DNA from: Mesaphorura yosii
Lineage: Eukaryota; Arthropoda; Collembola; Poduromorpha; Tullbergiidae
Assembly (NCBI GenBank): GCA_009869945.1
Contig: WIXG01000300.1
Span: forward strand, 32,982-96,981
Length of the DNA: 64,000 bases
Reading direction: 5' to 3'
This document shows, one piece after another, positions 1 to 12,700 of the stretch. Position numbers and translations under genes: made by a program. The first letter of the stretch is position 1, and each line of letters opens with the position of its first letter. Under the pieces are notes generated by a model, which saw only the letters and a list, made by a program, of their open reading frames with translations, did no database searches and was not told where the DNA came from.

Positions 1-3000
1 GGTGCAATCAGTTCGAAGAGTCAAGTCCGTGTCAGAAGAAGACAAAGGAATCAAGTTTCCTCTGCTTTGAGATGAGATTTTAAGTAGGATTTTATAGAGA
101 AATAAAGTTTCGACCGTGGCTGCATAAAATTCCAACAACAATGTTTCACAAAGAATCCGGAGGTTTATAACTTCTTCGTCTTAATAAACTTTACTGGCTG
201 CAACTTGACTTGCAAGGTGTGTCCCGCGATGTGACAGACAACATTCAACCTTCGGGGTTCATTCCGGTAAAATAAAACTAGAAAGCCGTGGTTGTGTTGT
301 GGTTTATGCATTCTCAATGAAGTAGTAAGCAGTACTAAACGTGAGCTTTGAAAAGTGATACAAATTCCACATTTTTCTGAAAATTGTAGGTTTTAATGAG
401 TTTTATCTGCTGATGTGGCCCTTGGCTGCATCTTCAGAAGCGGAGAGTGACCATCAGCTCTGGATCTTTTTAATCCCGGCCCACACCAGAAAAATGTTCG
501 TAACGTACCCATACAATTAATTCACGAAATACGGAATGCACATTTGCGTACTTTGAATCTAACTGCTGATGAATATTTTACGTGGATAGACACTCGCGGT
601 GCTACATAACAAACAACATCGCACGCGGGCAAAATTGATAATCATCATAATCACATGAAGGGTGGTTAACAATCTGGGAATTATGCAGAAATTTGTGGCC
701 ACGCTCGCTCCTACATTACTGCACTGTGATTGACAATTACAACATCACATCAGACAACAATGCGAGCACCAGCACAGAGCGCACCAACAAAAAGAAGTTC
801 TGCTCGTACCAGGTCATTAAGTTTTGATGTGGCTCACGGCAATAATGAGTGGATGGATGATCGACTGACGTGAAAAGGGTGCCTGACTTGAGCTCGTTCA
901 GCGGTGTGCACTATGAGTCCGGCTTGGACTCCGAGTATAAATCAGGAATGCATTTTAATCATTGGGCTGATCTTGACTTGATGCCTGAGCAGGTTCGCTC
1001 TGAAGTCAGCGGCATTTCATTTGCATACCGGATTACCACCAGCATCAAGCTCAGCAGCGCAACAGAACGCCTGGCTTTGCATGGATTCAAAATTAAGTTG
1101 GTAATTTATACTTGTTATGGGCTGCTTATTTTGCTATTGCAGGTAATTGCAAGGTAGCTGTGCAATATTGGTAAAATCTGCGCGTACATTCGTATAATTA
1201 TTGAATTACTGTGATTTAAAACAATAAAAGAGCACGGTAGAGTGAAATCAAATAGCTCAAAGCGTCAAACTGCCATTACGATGCCAGATGCAAATAACGC
1301 ACCAGAGAGTAAAAATATTTTAGACATTTGTCGCAGCACGTACAAGCCGGAGCCAGGTCTCGGCCGTGTTATTCAAATTCTAATTTGTGGTGTGATGTGA
1401 TTTGCTGTTTGCACCAACTAGCAACTTTTTACGTCGAGTTTTTTGCATGAGGCCTGGTGTGCTTGGTGCTTGTGCTTTCGAATGATAATTTTTTGCCATG
1501 AGCGCGAGCCTTGCTCTTGCCTTCACATTAGCATTAGCATTAAACATGCAAAAGCACGGATTGCAAGATGCCTGATTGTAATAATGATGGTTCCGCCCAC
1601 CCACCAAAATCTCATGAAGATTTATCTGAACGCAATTCTCATTCGTTGGACGGGATTGTTATTATTATCCTACAGCGCAATTGTGCCGTGCGTAAATCGC
1701 ATTTGCAAACGCGACGGCGGTTGTCTGTGGACACCAAGTCAGCGCAGTGAGAAGACAGGACGTTGCAGTAGTGAAAGAGCACTGTCCTCTCCGTCGCACT
1801 TGAATGAAATCTTCAACATCTGTGCCTCGCCTGCATCTGCATCGGGTGAAATAAATTTCACTAAGTCCTAATCCGTGTATTTATTTTCTCAGCTTCTTGA
1901 AAGTCGAAATGGAGACTAATTTCAAGATAATTCATTCTTCCTCGTGCACAATGCCAGATCCGTACTTATCTTGCGTGAAAATGTGATGTATACATTCTTG
2001 CCTTTGGTTTATGCTGTGAAATATTAGAACATACGATGACAAGGCAAGACAAAACAAAGTCCGAGCCAAGTCATTTGATTTATAAAGTATATCACCTTGC
2101 CAGCAATGCAATGCATTTGCATTTTATTGAATTTGAAAATCTGTGGGACTTTTTCGTGTGTTCCTTATCTTTCTCTCATGTTTTACAGCTCTTTGGTTTC
2201 CAAATTTGTATTTGGGAGTTTGAGCTTGATTTCTGCTGCCTTCATCGTGCTTGGGTGTAAAATGGACTGCTGAATGGAGTTCACATTTTATTGCGCATAC
2301 AAATTCGAAATATTTGTGCATGTACACTACGTTTCATTTGCATAAATAAAGTTCCATGTTACGCCTTACATGATTTTCTAGGTGCTAGCTGGGCTGAGTT
2401 GAAAGGTGTGGAGTGTAGAGCAGAGAGGATCACGTTTCTTCGCTCTGCATTTAAGGAAATGGTACAAAATTATGTTAAAAAGAACATTCATCATTGTTAG
2501 AGTTGACAGATCTCGGCAGTCCTGGCAATTTTGTGATGTCCCATGCAGAGGAATTTGCACACGAAATTCGGCTTTGGGAATTCTGCGTGGGTCAAGAGAG
2601 TTTGCATCCTGACTGGTGATGTATGTCGCCTGTGTGACCCATGATCCCAAGTTCACTCCTTCAACGAACGTCGTGGGCAAGTGAGCCTAATTTGCTTGAC
2701 TTGTCACACAATGCGTGAATGGGTAATTCAATACCTGCGACGTACGAGCGTACGACGTGCATGCCTCTGGTGGACAGAACAATGTAAACTCCCAATTATA
2801 TGCATACTTAACGAATAACCTGTACAGCATTCCTGAAATTCTATTTTTAGCGTCACTGCACAGAAATTAGTTGTGGAGGTCAACGTGGTACGCGTACACA
2901 GCGCAGTCGCAGCTCGGACTCCAATTACGACAATGTCATTTTTCTTAACACAAAGTTGCAGGTTGCAGGTGCATTTGCCAGGGTGGTCCTTCCTCGCCTG

Positions 3001-6000
3001 GCTGTGGTTTTTCGGTTGGCTCAGACTCGACTCGGACTTGGACTCACATTGACCCCATGCCTGTGCAATCTTTCTAACTTCTCAGTGCACTCTGCGTAGA
3101 TTTTTGTTCTTTATTAGCATTATTTATAAAGTGTTGTGTTGTATCAAGATGAAATATCGACGACGCTTCGTTTTCATTGCTCTGAAATCTGAATGTAGAT
3201 TGTAACATGATTCTCATCTCCATGTGAGAAAATACTATTAACCTTTACAGCACTTTGCAATGCAGTATGAGGCCTAGATTTATATCAGCAACTTTTCATA
3301 AAGTAATGTGGCTTGTGCATTATGTAATGAGACGTATCACATAATTTTTCGTATCTCCAGAAAGCAGAGCAGTGAGCGAGTTAATGCTGAGCGAAAGAAA
3401 ATATCCGTAACACGAGATGAGATAGTCGTGATCCCTGCGAACTTGGAGCATGATGGAAATAACCATAAAAGCATATTACAGGATCCCGCTCAAGGCTTTA
3501 TTTTCTCTCTACTGCTCTGGCTCACTTTCTGCATAACGAGGCAGGAAGGTTCGAAGTTGTCGAAATAAGTCATCCAACAATCCACATGAATTGTGTATCA
3601 GTTTTATCACTTTTCCTGCGCGCATCCAAATTTGTCTTACGCTTCTTAACACGTTCATAAAAAGTATGATGATGAGAGCCTAGATGGAAAGATGAATATT
3701 TTAATATGCTTTGGCTCCAGTTTCACATTTTTTCAGGTTAACCGTGATATACCGAGCTGTGGTCTCACTAAATTCTAATTATTCAATTAATTGCGTTGCG
3801 GAGGTAAGAAGATTAGATTCGAGTTTCGACGCAGTAATATATTGAAGATCAGCCACACACAAAGGCCATAAAGAACCACCGCAGTATCCACACACCACCG
3901 CCTTTATTTTCGACTTGAGCACCGTAGCGAATAGTGTTGGTCACGGATGAGGAGGCTGAACTGTCAGGCACAGCAAGAATTTTGACAAATTGCTGCGATG
4001 CGCAAAGAATCCATACCATGCTTTGCGTGAATAGGTGGATTTTAAGCCGTTGAATCCAAACTCGTCATCAGTCGTCAGTGGAACTCTCCAGTAGTCCGGC
4101 AGTCCAGTCATGGGATGACCGATTTCATGCACGGTGTTAAAACAAAAGACAGAATTTTTCCCACAAAAATAAATAATTGCAATGTCAAGCTTTTGGCACG
4201 TAAACGCAATATTCAAGCTCGTTTTTTGTCGGCGATGTGACATTGAATTAATTATCTGGAGAGAAACTCAATAAATCACGCTGCCTCACTCTTGTAATTG
4301 TATTATTCACAATTGCGCAAATTTGTCAAGTGTTTTTGTATTCCGTGAATTCTTAATTGTCACGTACGTGCGTACTACTCTCAGGACGAGACAAGGGTCG
4401 AAGTCGAAAATTCGGCATATCTTGACTGCGGCAACTGAAGCTTAGGAATATTAAACTCCATCTTTTCATTCATTGAAATTCCAATCAAATGAAGTTGTTC
4501 ACTATTGCGTCAAATGCGTCAATTTTTTTCGTCTGCACACTTCGGGTCAAATGTTTGACTCATAATTTATTAATAGAGATTAACTAAAATCAATAGAATC
4601 TTCTGCGCGCTTGTCAAATTACGTCGTAGAGGACTTCGATATTGGATTTTTATTCGTGCATGCGAGATGCAAGCATATTTAAGCTTCGTTTCAATCCTAA
4701 ATTAATTCAGGACTCTGGACCAGAAACTTATTTCATAGCTGCTACTTGCACTCAGTGACCTGACTTCCCATTCCTTTAATATTGCTTGAACTTGTCGAAT
4801 TAAAATTTACAGCACAAAGGCACCCTTTTGCTCGAGCGTACGTGAGCTGGCTACCTTTCTGGTTCCACACCATCAGCAAAGCAGCAGAGAAATGTGCGGG
4901 AGCAAATTAGAATACATCAGACGTCTTCTTCTCGAAGGAGGTTCAGCTGCACAAAAAACGCAAAAGATAAAGTATCGAATGACAAACAAGCAAATTATTC
5001 ATGGGATTGAATTTTAAATCAGTTTATAAGCTAATCAAACACTGCAGTGCAGTGCTGCGCAAGGATACGATACCGAAATATAAATTACCGCAGACAAGTT
5101 GGTAATAAAATGAGATGTACAGAGTCACATCAATTTCACATGGCGTCAGCAGAGAGCTGCACAGAGTGTTGTGTGATTGTTTTAGATTGCAATCTCCTCA
5201 CTTGCTTGATATTCACACATGAGAACAGCAGGTGACAATAAAACGAATAATATTATCGTAACGGCAATAAATCTATGCACTTGACAGCCGTGAGCCAAGA
5301 CTAAGCCAAAGCTCTTGTCTTTCCTTAGTTTAACTTTGACTTTTTCAAGTTCGTTTCTCCAAACATGCTGGCTGATGAATTGAACTGAAGGACCTTCGCT
5401 TTGTATCTGATCTCGTGCTATGCCATCGGTTCTTGAGTCTTCGATGTCCGCAGAACAGCAGCAGAACTTGTTCGTTTTTCCTCCGTGTTAGGATTCCCAT
5501 TTCCAATTCTGGGCCTTTGACATAAAATAAATGGGCTCCGTCTTCAAGACCTGAATTAGCTTATCTCTAATTCAAATCTGCTACCAGGTTTGAAAATAAA
5601 GCAATTAAAATTGGAACAAGATGCAAGAAGCAAGATACATGCAAGCCTTTAAAGCAGATGCCTGAAGTAATCGTGGTGTACACACACTGTGCTTTTACTG
5701 CAAAGGATTGCATGACTTCTGGTCTTTTGTACAAAACCCTGTCCATTTTTTTAGAAAACGAGCTTTGGTAATTAAGAGCCAAGAATTTGTACTGCAACCC
5801 AAGCGTGGTTCACGAAGTGCAGTTATTCTGCTTCATTCTCATGCTTCGTGCACGAAGAGTTCTTGCATCAATAATTCTTATTTGTTAAATGAGAATCAGA
5901 CACGGCAAGCAACGCAATTGTGATCGCTTAATGAGTTTAATGGCCGATTATCTAGCAAATTAACATAATCATTTTTTGCTACTTACTCCACCTGCCTTCT

Positions 6001-6638
6001 GCCTGCCGCCGCTGGACTGCAGCCAAGGAACAAACTAAATTGGTGCTTGCCGCAATCGAGTTTGAGATCGAGTCAGTCACGCGAGCATTATTCTTCTTGT
6101 GATGTGGTCAGTAAGTAGCTCTAGCCTAATTTTGTTAAATTTTAAGGACTGAACGGGAATCGGGCTGAGAAATCGAATACTGTACGCTGAGTTGCGGGAT
6201 CTAAATATTAAGCTTGGCTGAAATGAACTACAAGAGCCTGAAATCCGCAACGAACCAATTAAATTGGCTACAGAGTTCGGGCAATGCCCAATAATATCAA
6301 TTCAGCAGTCCTGTGCAAGACGAGGTCCATTCTTCTTCTTCTCATTCTCTCGGTCCATTTCTAAAGGAGAATGCGCATCAATCGCTTTGCTTGTATTATT
6401 GCAAGAAGAGTCGAAGCTGCAGCCGCAACTAATCAGCTCTTATTGATGATTTCGCATTCCATTGACTTATGAATCGATATTTTTCACTTTCCGACTGCTG
6501 CTGTGCTGTATCATCGCCATTATGCGCGGTATCGTGTGTCATTGTGTGCTGGATGAGATAAAAACACTGGCGGCAACTAGTTAGCGAGTTAATACTGCTG
6601 ATTAATACACTTGCACAGACAGAAGCTCGACTGTGAAC

Positions 6639-6754
6639 AGGCGAGTATTTGCCTTGTCAGTGCGCCTGTTAAATTGCAAACGCAGCCGCAGCAAGACATC
6701 TTTACTCTTCAACAGGTATTTGCCTTGTCACTCCTCTGACCAACGCAAACGCAG
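6639..6754. repeat. Imperfect tandem repeat, about 70-bp unit, two copies
   Basis: The 14-mer TATTTGCCTTGTCA occurs at 6646-6659 and again at 6717-6730. Each copy is followed by CAAACGCAG, at 6677-6685 and 6746-6754. The offsets (71 and 69 nt) show a duplicated unit of about 70 bp with small indels and substitutions between the two anchors. No function is evident. Confidence 0.7.
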
Positions 6755-9700
6755 TGCAGTTCAGCGCAATATAGAATGCAGCTCGATGATTAAACATCGT
6801 ATTAATTACAGACGCCGACCGATCGTTTCCTCTTCATTCAAACTTCAAATGCGTACGAAGACGACTGCAAACGGCTCATGCAAGACGCTGTGATTATTTT
6901 CAGGCATTGAAACAACATGTCAATGAGATAGAAGCTGAGGAACAAGATAATTACAATGTTGCAATATAAATCATCAAGAGGCAGATGACCATTAAAACTC
7001 TGCAAAGACGCACGCGGCTGTGTCGGTCGTTCAATGAAGATTCGGTGGAGGTGATTCTAACACAAATTCAAAGGGAAGAAGCAGCGAGCATTACGTTGGT
7101 CAAGGTATAGCTCTGCTGCTCTGGCCAGCATCAACAGCAAAGAAAGCATCGGAGTGGAAGTTTTTTGTAATCGGTGAAATTGAACCCTTATTCAGTGTCC
7201 CAGCGTCTGTGCTCGAGTTCTTCGCACTTCTTTCTTTTGCGCCGAATAGAATGAATGGGACACTGTGCACAGGCCGCAGACTGCGGCACAAGGAACAGGA
7301 TCGGACAAAGCCATTTACAAGAAACAAGCAATGAAGAAATAGAAAAAGCATGTTAAATTCTCAATCTTTTCATCTCTGCTTCAAGAAACCGATCTTATTC
7401 TTTCATTGTGGACCGTGCTTTCTTTCTTGGGCCAAACACAAATTCTTTTTACCTATAGCTTGTGTTGTGTCGTATTTTCGTTCATGTTTAATGAAGCTGA
7501 AGAGAATTCTTCTGAATGAGGCAACATTTCCTCATAAGCTCAAGTTAGTCGTCTGAAGACTGAAGTGTGCGTGCGTGATAAGCAAACGTTAATAAAGGCT
7601 AAAGATAATATTGTCATGTTGTTCTTGAGAATTGTGACACAATAGAGCACGTCAGGCAGGCAGGGCGGCGATGGAAAAGGAAGGTGTTGACGCCTATGCG
7701 CCTTGTTCCACGAAATATTTGAAGACGTGACACAATGACGACCGAGGACGGGGATAGATTGACAACACCCTTAATGAAAACGAAATTCTGTTGCGATTAT
7801 CGCGAATAAAAAATAAATTCTTCTTCCGCCCGAATTTCGTCCAGATGAAAAACGCTTCGGTATCCAGATAATATCTGTACAAGCATCAAACAAGCAATAG
7901 TTCAAAGCACTGAGCGTGTATTTCAAAGCGAATGAATCTTTCCATTGTGAGTCTGGCCTCGTGTACATGAAACCGATCCGTAAAAGCACTTATTATCGTG
8001 CGTAAATCAAGTAGGACGCAATTACGCAGCATTTGCAGAGTACAAGTAGGAATTAATTTGGATCCGTGCAAGCATCGGCGCTGGACGCACCTGGTCTCCT
8101 CATTCACAGACAACCAACTCGTAGATATGATGTACGATAATTTAATGAAGTTGACATTAAGACATGTACTGAAAGCACTGGTTTATGTCCATTCTACGCT
8201 GGTGCCCAGACGAACTAGGTTCTAAGCTGCAGTGCATCCCAGAGAAATCACAGACAAAGACAATGGGTTTTTGACATTGAAGCAACGACTGAGGAGCTGA
8301 ACTAATCTGCATTGTTTAACCGCAAGCTCTTCAACCAGTTCAACTGAGCTTGAAAGCTTTCAAATCCTTGTCGTTCGCCCAAAAATAGGTCTTTTCCTTA
8401 CCCACCCAATTCCCACGCAAAATCGCGATCGCCTTGCATTATTTTCAGTGGGGCTCTCAACCTTGCTACATAATTTCTTGACATTGTTGCACATGCGAAT
8501 GTAATTCAGGAAAGGCTGAAAATTCCATGTACACGCATGCACGTTTCGTTTCCGCGGCCAATCACTCAACTCCTTCATTAATTGTCCATCAAAACTTACT
8601 GATTTATATTCCTGGTAATGTAAACATCGCCTCATCACAGTTTAATAATCTGAAAGGTATTGAATTGATCATGTCAATCTGCAAAATGATTATTGTAATG
8701 TATTACTATAATTTATTTGTGTGTCATTGAATACTCAAGCAGTCAGCATCAGCAATGGAATGATGCTCAGCTTATTAATTTCTCACGGTTTCTTCAGCGT
8801 CCATATTGCAGTCGCTGTATTCAAATGAGACATGACTCTGAAATGCCAAATGCAAGCTGCGAGCTGCAACAATGAGCGCTCATCAACATATCACTGTGAA
8901 AAGAGGATGATGAAGAATGAGACAGTTATTCAAATCAAGAAAATTGTGACTGTGTTGTGAACGGACGCAGACTCGGATTCGACTACCTTAGGCTATGTAA
9001 ATTGTCTTTGATGCACAGATACAGAATATCATTTATCCGCGCCTCGAATTATTCGCACTGTGTGCATGCCCGTGAAGAGAAGTTAATCATGCAAGGACGC
9101 TGGACTCGACAGGCAACAGTTAGAATGTAACAACGCATTGCGCTGTGGACATGAAGACGGATTCTAACGTATGCTTTACAATCTCAGTTATCCCTTGTTA
9201 AACAGTTGATGATCACGACGATGATGATCAATGTCTTGTTCACACAGGCCCGCAACCGACGAGCAGGCAAGCCAGTCAAAGACAGGCCTGGAGTTTCATT
9301 TCTTTTTACCTGTCAAACGCGTAACGCGTGAAAAGAAAAGCAAAAACGTTAAACGCTGAAATTAATTCATGTAATGGTAATACGCTGAGTATGTTCGTGT
9401 CGTATTAAATATAATTATTAGCTCGGTCTCTGAAACAAGGTGTCGGATCTAATCTTGTGAACGTATCTCACACGGACGGAACGGAACGCAAGGCATGTCT
9501 GTTATTAATTTGAAAAGAAAAGATTACCATCCCGTGGATCCTGAGACTGTGCACTGCGCGGACTGGGATTGACTTTATCTCGTCTTGTTTTTGACGCTTA
9601 GGCACAGAATCTTTAAATCTTTGCGTACAATGCTCGCTGAGTAACCCTTCCATCTCAATTGAGTGAGCAAACACAAATTAACGTCAATATAATTTATGAA

Positions 9701-12700
9701 CGCATTCTTCATCTCGTTGGCTCATCACACAAGGATTGTTTATGTTGCAAGCAGTTTTTCCATTGACTTTTCTTCAGTTCGCAAAGAAAACCTAGCAGTA
9801 TTAAATCTGAAACCCAGTGCAGAATGTAAAGCTGTTGCGCATTGCGGAAGATCTCCCAAGATGCCAAAAAGAACCAAGAACCAAGTTCTTTACTTCCCAC
9901 ATACGAAAAGCACGACTCGAAATCCTCAACAATTAATTGTTAAATTGCTACACGTGGCCAATATTTTCCATGTATTAAAATAATTGACTTTCGATAACGA
10001 TCGTGCACTTTTCTTGTGTCATGCCATGCATGGCTCTTTGACAATAACAAACATTACGCGTATTTGGATTACGCCCTACATTTCATTCGTTTTGTTTACA
10101 TTTATGATGAATGAGCGGTAGGTTATTTCATTCGTAAGCCTTGGCGAAGGCGAACGGAGATCGCGTCGGTGCCTACAGCTCAGGACACCAATGGTAGTTT
10201 GTTGTTGGCTGGTTCTAATCGGGCTGACGCTATACACCAAATCACAATAGAAATTGAGCTTGCTTTATTGACATACAATTAATTCAGTTTTCTAGAACAA
10301 ACATCTGCGCACGACGACGATGATGCGTAGGTGGTACGACATGAGACGACTTTTATTTCATTATTGATGATGATACACTTGCATAGCGGAATAGTAATAC
10401 AAAGAATGGCGATGGCGACAGGCTTTTAATTTGAAGCAGCTACTGATCTAGAAGACTCCACCAGAAATGATGTCAATCTCTGGTCTGTCAGCCGCGTAAA
10501 CATAAACAATGGTCACGTCATGGTTCATTGTTTAGAAGCAGATTAAATGTGAAGATGACTTCAACTTCAAGTTGGGGACAGGAGCAATTAAAGTAAAGAT
10601 AATGTGATTTGCGTGGAGGCGGTGATTTTAAAATTAGAATAATCATTTAATCTCACCATCTTCATGCGTGGCGAATTTCTACCTACACATTTCCAGCTCT
10701 GCGTCTAGAATTTGTCTCTGTCTTTCGGCCGCAATTCAATGCGATCTTTCGAATGTATGTTGTCATTTCTTCCAGTACATTATCCTTGCAATAGACTCCG
10801 AACCAGTTTTTAGTTTTTATGCTACGCCTGCTCGCTGAGGGTAATAATAATTTAATAATACAGCAATAAAATTGTAATTTACTTCTTCTTTCCCGTCGTC
10901 AGCGTCATCATCTGGTCTGGTCGACTACACACTTTCGCGCACGAGTCTGTGGCTCGAGCCTGGTCCGACCGCATTAATAAAACTGAATTACAAAATCGTG
11001 GCATCATGGCCCAGTAATTGATTACGTTATAAAGTCGTCGAGTGGACTGCGAGTTGTCTCGCCTCAATCTTCACTTCGGTTTGTTGTTTAATCGTAATCG
11101 TAAAATGTGGATTCTACTTTCTGCGTTTCGAGACTTGTAGTAGCTTCACTGTTGTTGCTTTTGCATGTGACTTTGTTTCTTGTTCTGCTCTAGTGGCTTC
11201 AATTTTGTATTCTAATTTTTTGTGGCCAACTGCACGCAACACGCAACGATAAAGTACGGTACGTAGGCGTGAATGTAGGATTTCTTAAAAAGTTAACTCC
11301 CTTGTAATATTTCGTTGTTGGGCTGCACTGCATTGCAAAAAGTACAGCAGGGCTGAAGGCAAATGCAAATTGCGAGTTAACATGACAATGGGGATTCAAT
11401 TTGAATATTTAAATCATTAGAAATGTGATACGAAAGGGATCACAGCAATTGAAACAATTAAAATTTTCTTTACTGCTCTCCTCTGAATGGTTGCCAACAT
11501 AATTACTCTTGTGGTATGTGATTAGAGAGGACAGGCCAACACTAACAATTAGTGAAGATTACAGCATTTTGAGGCGGCAAGAGTTTATGACTTTGGTGGG
11601 CCATCGCCGCGGCCGAACCCATCACGGCAAGGTCAACCGCATCTTCCTACGATTCTGATGCTGACACGGCCTGTCGTGGCATTCAGGCATTTATTGCTCG
11701 CGCTCAGTGCATCATTTTAATTGGTGTCTTATTACATTTTGTTTGAAGCCAAAAGCCTATCATTAGTTTTTGAGAATTCATCTCACTTTTTGCGCGCGAT
11801 GCATGGCCAACAGCGTCCATGTCCATAAATAAAGCGTCCATCCATTATCCGCCGCTCCTGCAGCATGCAATACAAGCTCAGAGGTCATTATCTCGGTTGA
11901 TTTTGATCTTGTGGGCTTAAATTGCACTGCTGGACAACAAAGGACCCTGAAATCTTCAGCAAGGCGAGCGCATCATCCCTCGATAAGAGAATGAAATATT
12001 GCTTTGAAAGATGATGATGACGAAATGAAGTTGTTACGAAGACGGTCAGGCGATGTATTGATTTACGAAGCAGTTATCCTGGGCCAGAAGGAAATCTGAG
12101 ACGAGGCCAAAAGCCAAGCATCAAAAAAGAAGACAACCTTTGACTTTAATTACTTTTCTGGTAAACAATGGAACAGGCCAGAGCACTGCGCCGGGCGCAG
12201 GAAAAGGAAAACAAGAGCTTCTTAATCGATTGAGGCCATTTTCTCGAGTCTGCACATCATCATCATATCGTCCATCGTCTGCATTTCTGACACCCATCAC
12301 AGCAAAGGAAAGGAGCTCTGGATGGATGCACCCATGTCATAAAATATTTATCTCCAATATTATCCAATATCCAAGGTTCTACCTCCTTGCTGCATGCTGC
12401 TCCTCTTTAATGAAAACATGCTGCCCAAGTTTACGATTTTTTAATTGCCAGTCTTCTTGTCCTAACCCTAAATTCTTGAAACTAATGCATGGCTGTGTAG
12501 CACTCTGACTCTGACTTGACTTGGTTTGCTTTACTGTACTAAGTGGCTCGATAAACTTCTTGATTCCTGGTAATAAGGCGAAAATTGAGTGGTACGAAAC
12601 GAAATGGACGATGTTAGGGTTTGGAACTTACCAGAAGCAGCTGAGTTGGTATTTTATGGGAGTATTGTCCTTGTAATTTTTAGCGTCGTCAACAAGACCA

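Noticed and set aside
3941-4243. Minus-strand frame containing HEIGHPMTG, reminiscent of an astacin zinc site (HExxH)
   Set aside because: The motif is HEIGHPMTG rather than HExxHxxGxxHE; the third histidine and the rest of the domain are absent, so it is probably chance.
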